Part shown: one piece after another, positions 36,793 to 45,177 of the stretch | Layout: every line of letters starts with the position of its first letter | Position numbering within the stretch: position 1 is the first letter of the stretch | Origin: Thermoplasmata archaeon | GTDB taxonomy: Archaea; Thermoplasmatota; Thermoplasmata; Methanomassiliicoccales; Methanomethylophilaceae | NCBI GenBank assembly: GCA_015063185.1 | Contig: SUSY01000001.1 | Location: 35,165-99,164 of the forward strand | Direction of reading: 5' to 3' | DNA: 64,000 nt | Made by a program: the position numbers and the translations under genes | The notes under the pieces: model-generated | The model's database searches: none | What the model was told of the DNA's origin: nothing | What the model saw: the letters and a program-made list of their open reading frames with translations, nothing else

Positions 36793-38988
36793 ATGTCCGT
36801 CGAATACATCAAACTGAAGGTTGCAGCCTCCAACAAGTCCCTCGAACTGGGTTACGGAAGGGCGAGGATGGACCAGAAGTCCCGCGAGTCTTTGAATCTG
36901 GAGTATGGGGACATCATAGAGATCGTCGGTAAGAAACCCATCGCTGCAAAGGTCTTCAAGGATGAACCATCCGAATTCGGAGTAGGCACAATCCATATAG
37001 ACGGACTCATGAGGACATCCGCAGGAGTACAAATCGGAGACTTCGTCAAGGTGTACAAGAGGGATGTGATATTCGCGGAGGAGATCACCCTTACACCGAA
37101 CATAGGTGAGGAACAGATCATCAGATTCAAGGATCCAGACTTTGTATCCAAGGCACACGACGGATTGCAGGGGAGACCACTCGTTGCTGGAGATGAGATC
37201 TATGTCCCAAACCTGTTCATGGGAAAGCCCACATCCTTCATCGTATCAAACACCACTCCCCAGGGAGTGGTGACCATCGGTGCCAGCACAAGAATCAATA
37301 TAAATGACAGAGCCAGCAAACCAAAGAACAACTCCATAAGCGGCGGAATCACATACGACGACATCGGGGGATTGGGCGGTGAACTCAAGAGGGTCAGGGA
37401 GATGATTGAACTTCCCCTGAATCATCCGGAGATCTTTGAAAGGATGGGCATAGGTGCACCGAAGGGAGTTCTTTTATTCGGCCCACCTGGCACAGGTAAG
37501 ACGCTGATTGCCAGGGCCGTGGCCAAGGAATCGGGAGCCTCGTTTTACAGCATCCAAGGTCCGGAGATCGTCAGCAAACACTATGGAGAATCGGAAGAGA
37601 AGATCAGGAAGATCTTCGAAGAGGCTGCCAAGAACAGACCCAGTATCGTGTTTATAGATGAATTGGATTCGATCGCACCCAAACGTGATGAGGTCACGGG
37701 AGAGGTGGAAAGACGTATCGTAGCCCAACTGCTCACATTGATGGATGGGATGTCCCAGACGAATGGCATAATCGTCATCGCTGCCACGAATCGCGAGGAT
37801 TCCATCGACCCCGCACTCAGACGTCCCGGTAGGTTCGACAGAGAAATAGAGATCGGCGTACCGGGAAAGGAAGGCAGAAAGGACATCCTAGAGATCCATC
37901 TGAAGAACATGCCACTCGCAGAAGATGTGAACATAGAGACTCTCGCATCTATGACCCAGGGATTCGTAGGAGCGGATCTGGCATCATTGGCCAGGGAAAG
38001 TGCCATGAAATGTCTCAGCAGGCACATGTACGAATACGATTGCAAGTCAAGTATCCCTGAAAGCGAACTATCCAAGATGAAGGTCACGATGTCCGACTTC
38101 AATGACGCATTGGCCGATATCGAACCCAGTGGAATGAGGGAGGTCGTCGTGGACATCCCCGAAGTGAAATGGGAGGACATCGGCGGACTCGATGACATCA
38201 AAAGGGAGATCGCGGAAGTCTTCGTACCTGAAGAGGGTGTGAAGGGATTCCAAAGACTCGGTATCAAACGTCCCAAGGGTTTATTGTTGTTCGGACCCCC
38301 TGGAACTGGAAAGACGATGATCGCGAAGGCCATCGCCACCGAATCCGGTGCGAATTTCATAGCGGTCAATGGGCCGGAGATTGCAAGCAAATGGCTAGGG
38401 GAATCCGAAAGGGCCATCAGACAGATTTTCAAGCGTGCCAAACAGATGGCCCCCTGCATAATATTCTTTGACGAGATGGATTCTATAGCTCCCAGACGCG
38501 GAAACAGCGGGGAAGCATGGGAACACATCGTCGATCAGATTCTGACATCCATGGACGGAATGGAGAAGATGACCAACGTCACTGTCATCGCAGCAACCAA
38601 TAGGCCGGATATGATCGATCCTGCAATATTGAGACCCGGAAGGATAGACAAGAGAATCCTTGTAGGTGCACCGGATCAGAACAGCAGACTACAGATCCTC
38701 AGGATCTGCACCAAGAACATGCCGCTCAAGGAAGTCAACCTCGAGATCGTCGCCACCGCTACGGAAGGGTATGTCGGAGCAGACCTATCGGAACTCTGTA
38801 GGGAGGCGGGAATGTGCGCATACCGCGAAAATCCAGATATCGAACATGTCCTCCAAAGACACTTCGACATGGCATTATCAATCGTACCGCCGTCCGTAAG
38901 CAAGGAAGAGCTTGACTCATACCTCGCGATGGACAGGGCCCTAAGAAAGAGAAAATCCAACTACGACAGAATCCCATTCTACGGATGA
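36793..38988 (+). CDS. Cdc48/p97/VAT-type AAA ATPase
   Basis: A 731-residue unfoldase with the N-terminal Cdc48 double-psi barrel and four-stranded domains (1-185), then two AAA modules. Walker A GPPGTGKT is at about 230-237 and 502-509; Walker [11 protein letters not shown] and [12 protein letters not shown] follow, each with a second region of homology. Thermoplasma VAT is the model. It unfolds proteins for proteasomal or other degradation. The C-terminus ([14 protein letters not shown]) lacks a clear HbYX proteasome-docking motif. The PRC-barrel gene follows after 4 bp. Confidence 0.95.
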   Translation: MSVEYIKLKVAASNKSLELGYGRARMDQKSRESLNLEYGDIIEIVGKKPIAAKVFKDEPSEFGVGTIHIDGLMRTSAGVQIGDFVKVYKRDVIFAEEITLTPNIGEEQIIRFKDPDFVSKAHDGLQGRPLVAGDEIYVPNLFMGKPTSFIVSNTTPQGVVTIGASTRININDRASKPKNNSISGGITYDDIGGLGGELKRVREMIELPLNHPEIFERMGIGAPKGVLLFGPPGTGKTLIARAVAKESGASFYSIQGPEIVSKHYGESEEKIRKIFEEAAKNRPSIVFIDELDSIAPKRDEVTGEVERRIVAQLLTLMDGMSQTNGIIVIAATNREDSIDPALRRPGRFDREIEIGVPGKEGRKDILEIHLKNMPLAEDVNIETLASMTQGFVGADLASLARESAMKCLSRHMYEYDCKSSIPESELSKMKVTMSDFNDALADIEPSGMREVVVDIPEVKWEDIGGLDDIKREIAEVFVPEEGVKGFQRLGIKRPKGLLLFGPPGTGKTMIAKAIATESGANFIAVNGPEIASKWLGESERAIRQIFKRAKQMAPCIIFFDEMDSIAPRRGNSGEAWEHIVDQILTSMDGMEKMTNVTVIAATNRPDMIDPAILRPGRIDKRILVGAPDQNSRLQILRICTKNMPLKEVNLEIVATATEGYVGADLSELCREAGMCAYRENPDIEHVLQRHFDMALSIVPPSVSKEELDSYLAMDRALRKRKSNYDRIPFYG

Positions 38989-38992
38989 TACG

Positions 38993-39229
38993 ATGTCCCA
39001 CAAGATGTTTAGAAAGGAACTCATCGGAATGAGGGTATACACTGTAGGCGGCACAGACCTGGGGGAATTGGACGATATCGTCATCGATAACGATACTGGG
39101 CTTGTCAAATACCTACTCATCAGATTTTATGGAAAGACCACACAGCACCATAAGACTGATGGGAAAGGCAGATTGATCTACCCCGTCAACGAGATGATGG
39201 TATCCGACGGACACCTGATCGTCAGTTGA
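38993..39229 (+). CDS. PRC-barrel domain protein, 78 aa
   Basis: A small beta-barrel protein (ELIGMRVYTVGGTDLGELDDIVIDNDTGLVKYLLIRF, ending in YPVNEMMVSDGHLIVS) of the archaeal PRC-barrel family, which includes CdvA-associated and RimM-like barrels and many standalone proteins of unknown role. It lies four bases after cdc48 and is probably cotranscribed. Its last 8 bp overlap convergent elp3. A second, different PRC-barrel protein follows the AbrB-PhoU regulator at 49.3 kb. Confidence 0.85.
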   Translation: MSHKMFRKELIGMRVYTVGGTDLGELDDIVIDNDTGLVKYLLIRFYGKTTQHHKTDGKGRLIYPVNEMMVSDGHLIVS

Positions 39230-40775
39230 GATCCTTCACCATATACGGCCTTTCCAAATGGAACCCCAGGGATGCGTAGTATTCGCGCACACCCACACCG
39301 CTGGTCACCCTGATACGTGATGCACCAGACGACTGTGCCAGATCTTCTGCCTTTGCAACCAGTTCCCTTCCGAAACCACGATGTTGCCAATCCTTTCCCT
39401 GCTCTCCGATGGATGCGATCTTCCCAAAGACCTTCAATTCCCTTATGGTTGCAGTGTCCGAACCGTCGGTCCTGAGGCGGGCATATCCGATCAGTGAATC
39501 CCCATACACCAAAGAGATGAAATGTTCCACCCCACCTGATGCCTCATAGTCCACTACTCTGAAGGATACGTTGTCTGGGTCATCCAAAACCGCGTGTGAA
39601 TGTCCTACCTCTCTGCACCTTATACATCTGCACGCACGACCCGTGCGTTCGAGTTCGTTCTGAACCAACTGCCTGATATTGCTCTTCAGGATCCCTGCCT
39701 CGATCTGTGGTGCGGGAATATCTCTCTGGATCCTTTGGATGCGCACATACTCGGGCACCTTGGCCTTCATTTCACTGAGGAGTGAGACGGCTGTATCCAC
39801 GTCATATGGCTCATACTCACCGTTCTTCCACATGTCATACAATTGTGTTCCACCGATGACGAGGGTCGTATAGAACTTGAGCATATCCGGGCGGAACCTA
39901 CTGTCAGAGAACATCGTATCGAAGGACCGCATATCTTTCTCTGGGGATGACCCAGGCAATCCGGGCATGATGTGATAGCACACCTTCAAACCGTTGCGCC
40001 TACAACGCTCGGTACATTCGATGACCTCCCTGACTCCATGACCGCGATTGACGGACATCAGGATGTCATCGTCGAGTATCTGAACACCCAACTCCACACG
40101 GGTGGCTCCCAGGGCCATGGCACGTGCGATCTGTTCGTCATCGAATGCGTCGGGACGGGTCTCAACGGTAAGGCCGACACACCTGTGTTCGGCCACGGAG
40201 TTCCAATGTTGTGCAGTCTCAATATCGGGTGCATCCCTGCCATTCATAGCATCGAAACATCTCCTTACAAACCATTCCTGATAGTCTGGCTCTCTGCAGG
40301 TGAATGTTCCACCCATAATAATCAGATCGATCTTATCCGTCCTGTGACCGATCTCCTCCAATTGACGTATGCGATCGGTGACCTGCATCCATGGGTCGAA
40401 CTCGTTACGCGATGCACGCCTCGCAGCAGGTTCCTTTCCGGTGTAAGATTGAGGAGAGTCGTTCTCCACACCTCCGGGGCAGTACGTACATTTACCGTGT
40501 GGACAGGGATGAGGAGAGGTCATGACTGCAATTACAGCCACTCCGCTTATGGTACGTACCGGCTTCTTGACCAGATACGGTTCCACGACCTCACGCTCCT
40601 CCGAGGTCGCCGCTGCCAGGATGACCGAATTTGGTGGGACGGTCTCCAAACGATACTTGTGGCACATCTTCATCTTGATGTTCTGGAACGCATCACGGTC
40701 CGCCACCGTCCCGGAAACGATACGGTCCACAAGATCCCTTGCGAATAGTGCCAACCTCTCCGGGTCATCAGCCAT
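39222..40775 (-). CDS. elp3: Elp3-type tRNA U34 carboxymethyl-modifying radical SAM/acetyltransferase
   Basis: A 517-residue archaeal Elp3: a radical SAM domain with CPHGKCTYCPGG at about 92-103, GGTFTCRE, and a C-terminal GNAT acetyltransferase domain (SLVYGDSLIGYARLR, GKDWQHRGFGRELVAKAEDLAQSSGASRIRV). It adds a carboxymethyl group to wobble U34 of tRNAs, a role shown for archaeal and eukaryotic Elp3. The ATG at 40775 overlaps the end of the upstream 81-aa gene; the longer start at 40814 would deepen the overlap. Part of a four-gene minus-strand run. Confidence 0.95.
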   Translation of the reverse strand: MADDPERLALFARDLVDRIVSGTVADRDAFQNIKMKMCHKYRLETVPPNSVILAAATSEEREVVEPYLVKKPVRTISGVAVIAVMTSPHPCPHGKCTYCPGGVENDSPQSYTGKEPAARRASRNEFDPWMQVTDRIRQLEEIGHRTDKIDLIIMGGTFTCREPDYQEWFVRRCFDAMNGRDAPDIETAQHWNSVAEHRCVGLTVETRPDAFDDEQIARAMALGATRVELGVQILDDDILMSVNRGHGVREVIECTERCRRNGLKVCYHIMPGLPGSSPEKDMRSFDTMFSDSRFRPDMLKFYTTLVIGGTQLYDMWKNGEYEPYDVDTAVSLLSEMKAKVPEYVRIQRIQRDIPAPQIEAGILKSNIRQLVQNELERTGRACRCIRCREVGHSHAVLDDPDNVSFRVVDYEASGGVEHFISLVYGDSLIGYARLRTDGSDTATIRELKVFGKIASIGEQGKDWQHRGFGRELVAKAEDLAQSSGASRIRVTSGVGVREYYASLGFHLERPYMVKDLN

Positions 40776-41013
40776 AGAAAGGCTCCGATACCTTCTTGGA
40801 CCTATCATCGTCAACTGACGATTCCAGAAGGTCCATGTAAGTGATCTGGGACACCATGAAGAACCTGATCCTTCCCCCGTCCATACGAATGACGAGTGCG
40901 GATTCGCTTCCGATCATGGAATAGCCTACGAAGACGCCTATCGTGTCCTCGTCCTCGGCTGACCTGATGAGATACTTGGAGCCAGGAATTATCTCGTATG
41001 GGATATCAATCAA
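40768..41013 (-). CDS. Small hypothetical protein, 81 aa
   Basis: Not recognised. The sequence (IPYEIIPGSKYLIRSAEDEDTIGVFVGYSMIGSESALVIRMD...) alternates hydrophobic and polar residues and looks like a small all-beta barrel, perhaps SH3 or Sm-like, ending in a charged tail. It overlaps elp3 at its 3' end (8 bp) and the HTH gene at its 5' end (8 bp), so it is tightly coupled to both and is very probably real. Confidence 0.65.
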   Translation of the reverse strand: MIDIPYEIIPGSKYLIRSAEDEDTIGVFVGYSMIGSESALVIRMDGGRIRFFMVSQITYMDLLESSVDDDRSKKVSEPFYG

Positions 41014-41473
41014 TCTCTTCCCTCCTCTTGGACATTAGTTGCTGAAAATGATCAACCGTTGCGGAGTAGTTCTTCATCGCCATCTCGACGTTGGAACATG
41101 TGAACGTCCAGGCCTTGGAGAGATCCCCATATCTGATACGGTAACCTTTCCTCATGTCCCCATCGTATTCCACATCCATGGATTCCAGAAGGTCCAATGC
41201 CTTCAGTTTATTGATATGCCTGTAGATGGTGGGCTTGCTTGTACCGAGAAGATAGGCCAACTCCTCCACAGACCATGCCCTGGATTGATATTTCATGAAG
41301 AATTCCATGAAAAGACGGTATGGGACGCTGTCCCTGATACTGGTAGCGGAAGTCTTGGGATCATAACCCTTTGGAATGTACCCGATGTCGATAAGGAACG
41401 ATTCAGCGACCTGATTGGGATCGGAGACCGCCGTCATCGGCGTGTTGCTGGTGACCTGTAATTCGAAGACCAT
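41006..41473 (-). CDS. Winged helix-turn-helix regulator, 155 aa
   Basis: Central HTH: WSVEELAYLLGTSKPTIYRHINKLKALDLLE (about residues 67-97) is a clear MarR/ArsR-like winged helix, followed by the wing (GYRIRYGDLSKAW) and a C-terminal helix that could dimerise. An N-terminal extension of about 45 residues is not recognised. Likely a transcription regulator; it heads the unit with the 81-aa gene and elp3. The upstream gap of 80 bp contains AT-rich DNA with TTAACTAA-type sequence. Effector unknown. Confidence 0.78.
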   Translation of the reverse strand: MVFELQVTSNTPMTAVSDPNQVAESFLIDIGYIPKGYDPKTSATSIRDSVPYRLFMEFFMKYQSRAWSVEELAYLLGTSKPTIYRHINKLKALDLLESMDVEYDGDMRKGYRIRYGDLSKAWTFTCSNVEMAMKNYSATVDHFQQLMSKRREEID

Positions 41474-41553
41474 GGTATCCCCTTTATCGTCATACCTTAA
41501 ACAGTTAAGGTGATATATTAACTAATTGCAGGGAAATGGATGTGGAATCGGTT

Positions 41554-42069
41554 TCAAAGATCCCATTTAAGCCTATCGATGGCGGTGGCTATGCTCGTAG
41601 TGGGTATCACCGGGGATACGGGAATCGTAAGGATCCTCTCGATGGTGGGCGTCACGATCGGTGCACAGATGACTCCCAATGCACCATCCTTCTCCGCGCG
41701 AAGCGCAGCGATGATGGCATCCTCTACCGTCGACACTGGATACTCCCTCAGACGCACGATACGACCGTCGACCTCGGTCTCGCGTTCCATAGTCTGAAGG
41801 ACCTGATGAGATGCGATGACCGCGATAAAGTTCTCGGAGGACGAACTCGAAAGGATCTTGACCGAACGGATGATCATCCTCGCGGTACGAAGATTCGGTT
41901 CCCTCTTCTCCTCGACAATCTTGTACATGGTGCTCTGGGAGATGCCGGTGGCCTTGCAGAACTCGTTGACAGTCATACGGAGATCGTTTTCCAACACATG
42001 CCTCAGGGCCTTTTGGAACCCTCCCTCCTCACGGATCATGCCCGCGACAAGATCGTCCACAGCTGTCAT
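41554..42069 (-). CDS. HTH regulator coupled to the thioredoxin system
   Basis: A 171-residue protein with an N-terminal XRE-like HTH (MTVNEFCKATGISQSTMYKIVEEKREPNLRTARMII, about 32-67) and a C-terminal domain (VDGRIVRLREYPVSTVEDAIIAALRAEKDGALGVICAPIVTPTIERIL) without a motif I can name; it resembles a family of predicted archaeal transcription regulators. Its ATG overlaps the trxB-like stop in ATGA, so it is made with the flavoprotein and the tandem thioredoxin. A redox-sensing role is only inferred: no Cys pair is present apart from single Cys residues. Confidence 0.72.
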   Translation of the reverse strand: MTAVDDLVAGMIREEGGFQKALRHVLENDLRMTVNEFCKATGISQSTMYKIVEEKREPNLRTARMIIRSVKILSSSSSENFIAVIASHQVLQTMERETEVDGRIVRLREYPVSTVEDAIIAALRAEKDGALGVICAPIVTPTIERILTIPVSPVIPTTSIATAIDRLKWDL

Positions 42070-42956
42070 GACATCCTACCCTTGGCATGATCGGCTGCGG
42101 AGAGACCTGCGATGCATCCCTCTCCAACCGCCTTGGCAACCTGCCAGGGTTTTCCGGTAACATCTCCGCATGCGTACACACCGGGAACCTCGGTACCGCA
42201 TTGACGGTCCACCTTGATCGAATCGTCCATCTCAGGCATGACTCCGAGATCCATCGCGAGATCCGCGGATGATTTGGCACCCAACTCGATGAACACACCA
42301 TCGACATCGACCTCGGAACCGTCCGCGAGTACCATCGAGGAGACCCTGTTCTCACCACGGATGCTCTCGATCGAGGTCTCCAAAAGGATGGCGCCTGCAG
42401 CGATAGCCTTCTCCTTCGCAACAGATGATGCTTTCACATCCGCAGATACCCAGTATGTCTTGGATGCATACCTTGTCATCATCGCGGCGGATACGGCCGC
42501 CTCGGTCTCGTCACCAACGATGGCGACCACCCTTCCGCGATAGAAATTGCAATCACAGATCGCACAATAGCTGACGCCTTTTCCGAAGAGCTCCTTCTCG
42601 CCTGGGACGCCAAGGGCCTTTCTGGAGACCCCGGTGGCTATGACGACGGACTTGACCTCATAGGTGCTGTCATCCTCTGCGGTGATAACGAAGGAACCGC
42701 CTACATCCTCAGCGGAGATCACATTGTATTCCACAAAGGTACAACCGAATGCCTTCGCCTGTGCGATACCATCCGCGAGGATGGAATCTCCGTCCTTGGC
42801 CCCAGGGATCCCAAAGTAATTCTCCACATGTGTTCCGGTCATCGCACTGTTGACGACCTTTCCCAGAACGACCACGGAGACCTTCTTCCTGGCAGCGTGG
42901 ATGGCTGCCTGCAGACCTGCGGGCCCAGTACCTATGACGGCGACGTCGTATTCCAT
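42066..42956 (-). CDS. trxB: Thioredoxin reductase-like flavoprotein, probably not NADPH-dependent
   Basis: A 296-residue class II thioredoxin-reductase-like protein. The FAD site GTGPAG (9-14), the redox pair CAIC (Cys131, Cys134; a third Cys at 136) and the C-terminal FAD motif YACGDVTGKPWQ are all present. The second dinucleotide motif is degraded: where NADPH enzymes have GGGxxA and HRRxxxR, this has GDETEA (148-153) and YWVSADVKAS. It may use another donor such as reduced F420, as does the M. jannaschii deazaflavin-dependent enzyme, or ferredoxin. It lies five bases after a tandem thioredoxin gene and is coupled to an HTH gene. Confidence 0.88.
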   Translation of the reverse strand: MEYDVAVIGTGPAGLQAAIHAARKKVSVVVLGKVVNSAMTGTHVENYFGIPGAKDGDSILADGIAQAKAFGCTFVEYNVISAEDVGGSFVITAEDDSTYEVKSVVIATGVSRKALGVPGEKELFGKGVSYCAICDCNFYRGRVVAIVGDETEAAVSAAMMTRYASKTYWVSADVKASSVAKEKAIAAGAILLETSIESIRGENRVSSMVLADGSEVDVDGVFIELGAKSSADLAMDLGVMPEMDDSIKVDRQCGTEVPGVYACGDVTGKPWQVAKAVGEGCIAGLSAADHAKGRMS

Positions 42957-42960
42957 ACAA

Positions 42961-43635
42961 TCACAGTTCCAACATGTACTTCTTCAAGACTTCGGGAGTG
43001 AGTGAGGGGTCGAGTCCAACGATGGTATCGACCATCTTCCCATCCTTAAACATAAGGAGGGCAGGGATGGACATGATGTCGTACTTCCTGGAGACCTCGG
43101 GATTCTCATCCACATCGAGCTTTCCGACCTTTATCTCCCCAACGGAGATGTCCGCGAGACCATCGATGATCGGGCCCATCCTGCGACAGGGTCCGCACCA
43201 GGGTGCCCAACAGTCCACGATGGACAGACCGGAGGAGATGAAGTCTGCGAAGTTGGCATCGGTTACGATGGTGACATTGTCACTGTAAGTGGCGGGTTTC
43301 TTAGGTGCCACCTCGGTGATGAAACCGAGACCCATCATCTCGTCGATGATCTGCTCCTTGGTCTTGAGACCGACAACGGTCTTGACCAATTGTCCACCTT
43401 TGAAGTAAAGGAGTGTTGGGATCGCCTGGATTCCGAACTGGGAGGAAACACGCGGGGATCTGTCCACATCCATCTTGGCGATGGCCACCTTGCCCTCATA
43501 CTCATCGGCGAGCTCGGTGATGATTGGAGCGATCCTCTTACAGGGTCCGCACCAGGTTGCGAAACAGTCCACAAGAACATACTCGTTCTGTGAAATCAAA
43601 GCGTCGAAATCGATATCGGAGACGTGGATGGTCAT
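42961..43635 (-). CDS. Tandem thioredoxin (two WCGPC domains)
   Basis: A 224-residue protein made of two complete thioredoxin domains: active sites WCGPC at 28-32 and WCGPC at about 146-150, each followed by the cis-Pro motif (IPTLLYF and IPALLMF). The domains differ clearly in sequence, so the duplication is old. It should accept electrons from the flavoprotein encoded directly downstream. The ATG at 43635 was chosen because AGGTG lies seven bases upstream; a GTG three codons earlier lies within that site. No signal peptide: cytoplasmic. Confidence 0.94.
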   Translation of the reverse strand: MTIHVSDIDFDALISQNEYVLVDCFATWCGPCKRIAPIITELADEYEGKVAIAKMDVDRSPRVSSQFGIQAIPTLLYFKGGQLVKTVVGLKTKEQIIDEMMGLGFITEVAPKKPATYSDNVTIVTDANFADFISSGLSIVDCWAPWCGPCRRMGPIIDGLADISVGEIKVGKLDVDENPEVSRKYDIMSIPALLMFKDGKMVDTIVGLDPSLTPEVLKKYMLEL

Positions 43636-43726
43636 TTGATACACCTATTGGTAGGAAATGTACGGTACACTAGATAAACACGCGTACACGCGTGACAACA
43701 TGAGTACCCGTTATCCTGAAGGGATA

Positions 43727-44374
43727 TCAATCGATAACCGCATGGAATCCTGTGACCATGAATGTGACCTTCTCTGCGATCTTACATGCGTGATCACCGA
43801 TACGCTCCAGATACTTCATCACAGAGATGTAGTATGTACAGACATCCGCGGATTCCGGATTCTTCGTAATGAAATCGATGATGGACTTCATATCCTCACG
43901 AAGTGCGTTGTCCAACAGATTGTCCATGTCCGTGATCCTGTCAAAACCATCCACCGAGGCATTCTTTAGACCGTCGATTACGATTCCGACCATCTGAGTC
44001 GCGGTGTCCCCCATCGGTTTCAGACATGATATGATGTCGTACTGCAACTTATCCTTCATGTATTGTGTGGCGACTGCGATGTTCTTGCAATACTTCGCAA
44101 TCCTTTCCATGTACGTGATGCACTTCATGTATGTGGCCACGACCCTCATGTCGGACGCCATCGGCTGATAGAGGGTCAGGATCCTGATCGCCTGCTCCTC
44201 GACCTTCCTATCATAACGGTCGACCTTGACGAAATCGTCGACCATACGTTCCGCACCGTCCAGATCCATAGTGAGAAGGATATCCAATGACCTTTCGACC
44301 ATGTTCTCGGTAAGTTCCGCCATGGCCATGGTGTTCCTCCTGAGTTCGCCCATCTCTTCCTGGAACTTCATCAT
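43727..44374 (-). CDS. phoU: Phosphate signalling protein PhoU
   Basis: A 215-residue all-helical PhoU with two three-helix repeats; metal-binding-type acidic motifs (EE-x3-RI, TYMERIAKYCKNIA and KYLERIGDHACKIAEKV) are visible. PhoU restrains Pst uptake when phosphate is plentiful. GGTGAT, three bases, then ATG at 44374 fixes the start; the longer frame runs into pstB. Last gene of the minus-strand pst operon, four bases after pstB. A second PhoU-domain protein, with an AbrB head, is divergent on the other side of pstS. Confidence 0.95.
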   Translation of the reverse strand: MMKFQEEMGELRRNTMAMAELTENMVERSLDILLTMDLDGAERMVDDFVKVDRYDRKVEEQAIRILTLYQPMASDMRVVATYMKCITYMERIAKYCKNIAVATQYMKDKLQYDIISCLKPMGDTATQMVGIVIDGLKNASVDGFDRITDMDNLLDNALREDMKSIIDFITKNPESADVCTYYISVMKYLERIGDHACKIAEKVTFMVTGFHAVID

Positions 44375-44378
44375 GTTA

Positions 44379-45161
44379 TCACCCAAACCTGCCTGTGAGG
44401 TATCTTTCGGTAAGCTCTTCCTTGGGATTGCTGAAGAGCTCGGATGTCTCCCCATATTCGATCAATTTTCCCATGTACATGAATGCAGTGTAGTCACTTA
44501 TACGGGATGCTTGTTGCATGTTGTGTGTGACTATTGCGACCGTATAGTCCTTCCTCAACTGAACGGCGAGATCCTCTATCTTGGATGTCGCAATGGGGTC
44601 GAGGGCGGATGTGGGCTCGTCCATGAGAATGACCTCGGGATTGACCGAGAGTGCCCTCGCGATACAGAGTCTCTGTTGCTGACCTCCCGATAGACCGAAT
44701 GCTGAACGATCGAGCCTGTCAGCGACCTCGTCATAGATGGCGGCCTTCTGTAGACAAGAGACGACGATCTCATCCAATTCTGCCTTGTCCTTGATCCCCT
44801 GGAGTTTTGGGCCGTAAGTGAGATTCTCCCTGATGGTCATCGGGAAAGGATTTGGTTTCTGGAATACCATCCCTACCCTGACACGTAATGTGTTCACATC
44901 GATGTTGGGAGATAGGATGTCCTGCCCATCGAACATCATGGATCCCTCCATCCTACAACCGTCCACCAGATCGTTCATCCTGTTGATGCTTCTCAGAAGG
45001 GTGGACTTGCCGCATCCGGAAGGACCGATCAATGCCGTGATGGCATTCTTCCTTATCGGAAGGGAAACATCGTAGAGGGCCTGCTTCTCTCCGTACCACA
45101 GACTCATATTACGGATATCGATCGCGATTTCGCGACCGTCCGATGAGATTGTTCCATTCAT
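44379..45161 (-). CDS. pstB: Phosphate ABC transporter ATP-binding protein PstB
   Basis: A 260-residue ABC ATPase: Walker A GPSGCGKS (46-53), Q loop in [10 protein letters not shown], signature LSGGQQQR near 149, Walker [14 protein letters not shown] near 170, switch His in [15 protein letters not shown] is the PstB-type sequence. Start is ATG 45161 or a GTG four codons earlier. Drives phosphate import with the fused PstCA permease encoded upstream. Confidence 0.96.
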   Translation of the reverse strand: MNGTISSDGREIAIDIRNMSLWYGEKQALYDVSLPIRKNAITALIGPSGCGKSTLLRSINRMNDLVDGCRMEGSMMFDGQDILSPNIDVNTLRVRVGMVFQKPNPFPMTIRENLTYGPKLQGIKDKAELDEIVVSCLQKAAIYDEVADRLDRSAFGLSGGQQQRLCIARALSVNPEVILMDEPTSALDPIATSKIEDLAVQLRKDYTVAIVTHNMQQASRISDYTAFMYMGKLIEYGETSELFSNPKEELTERYLTGRFG

Positions 45162-45177
45162 TGTACCAGTCACTTAT

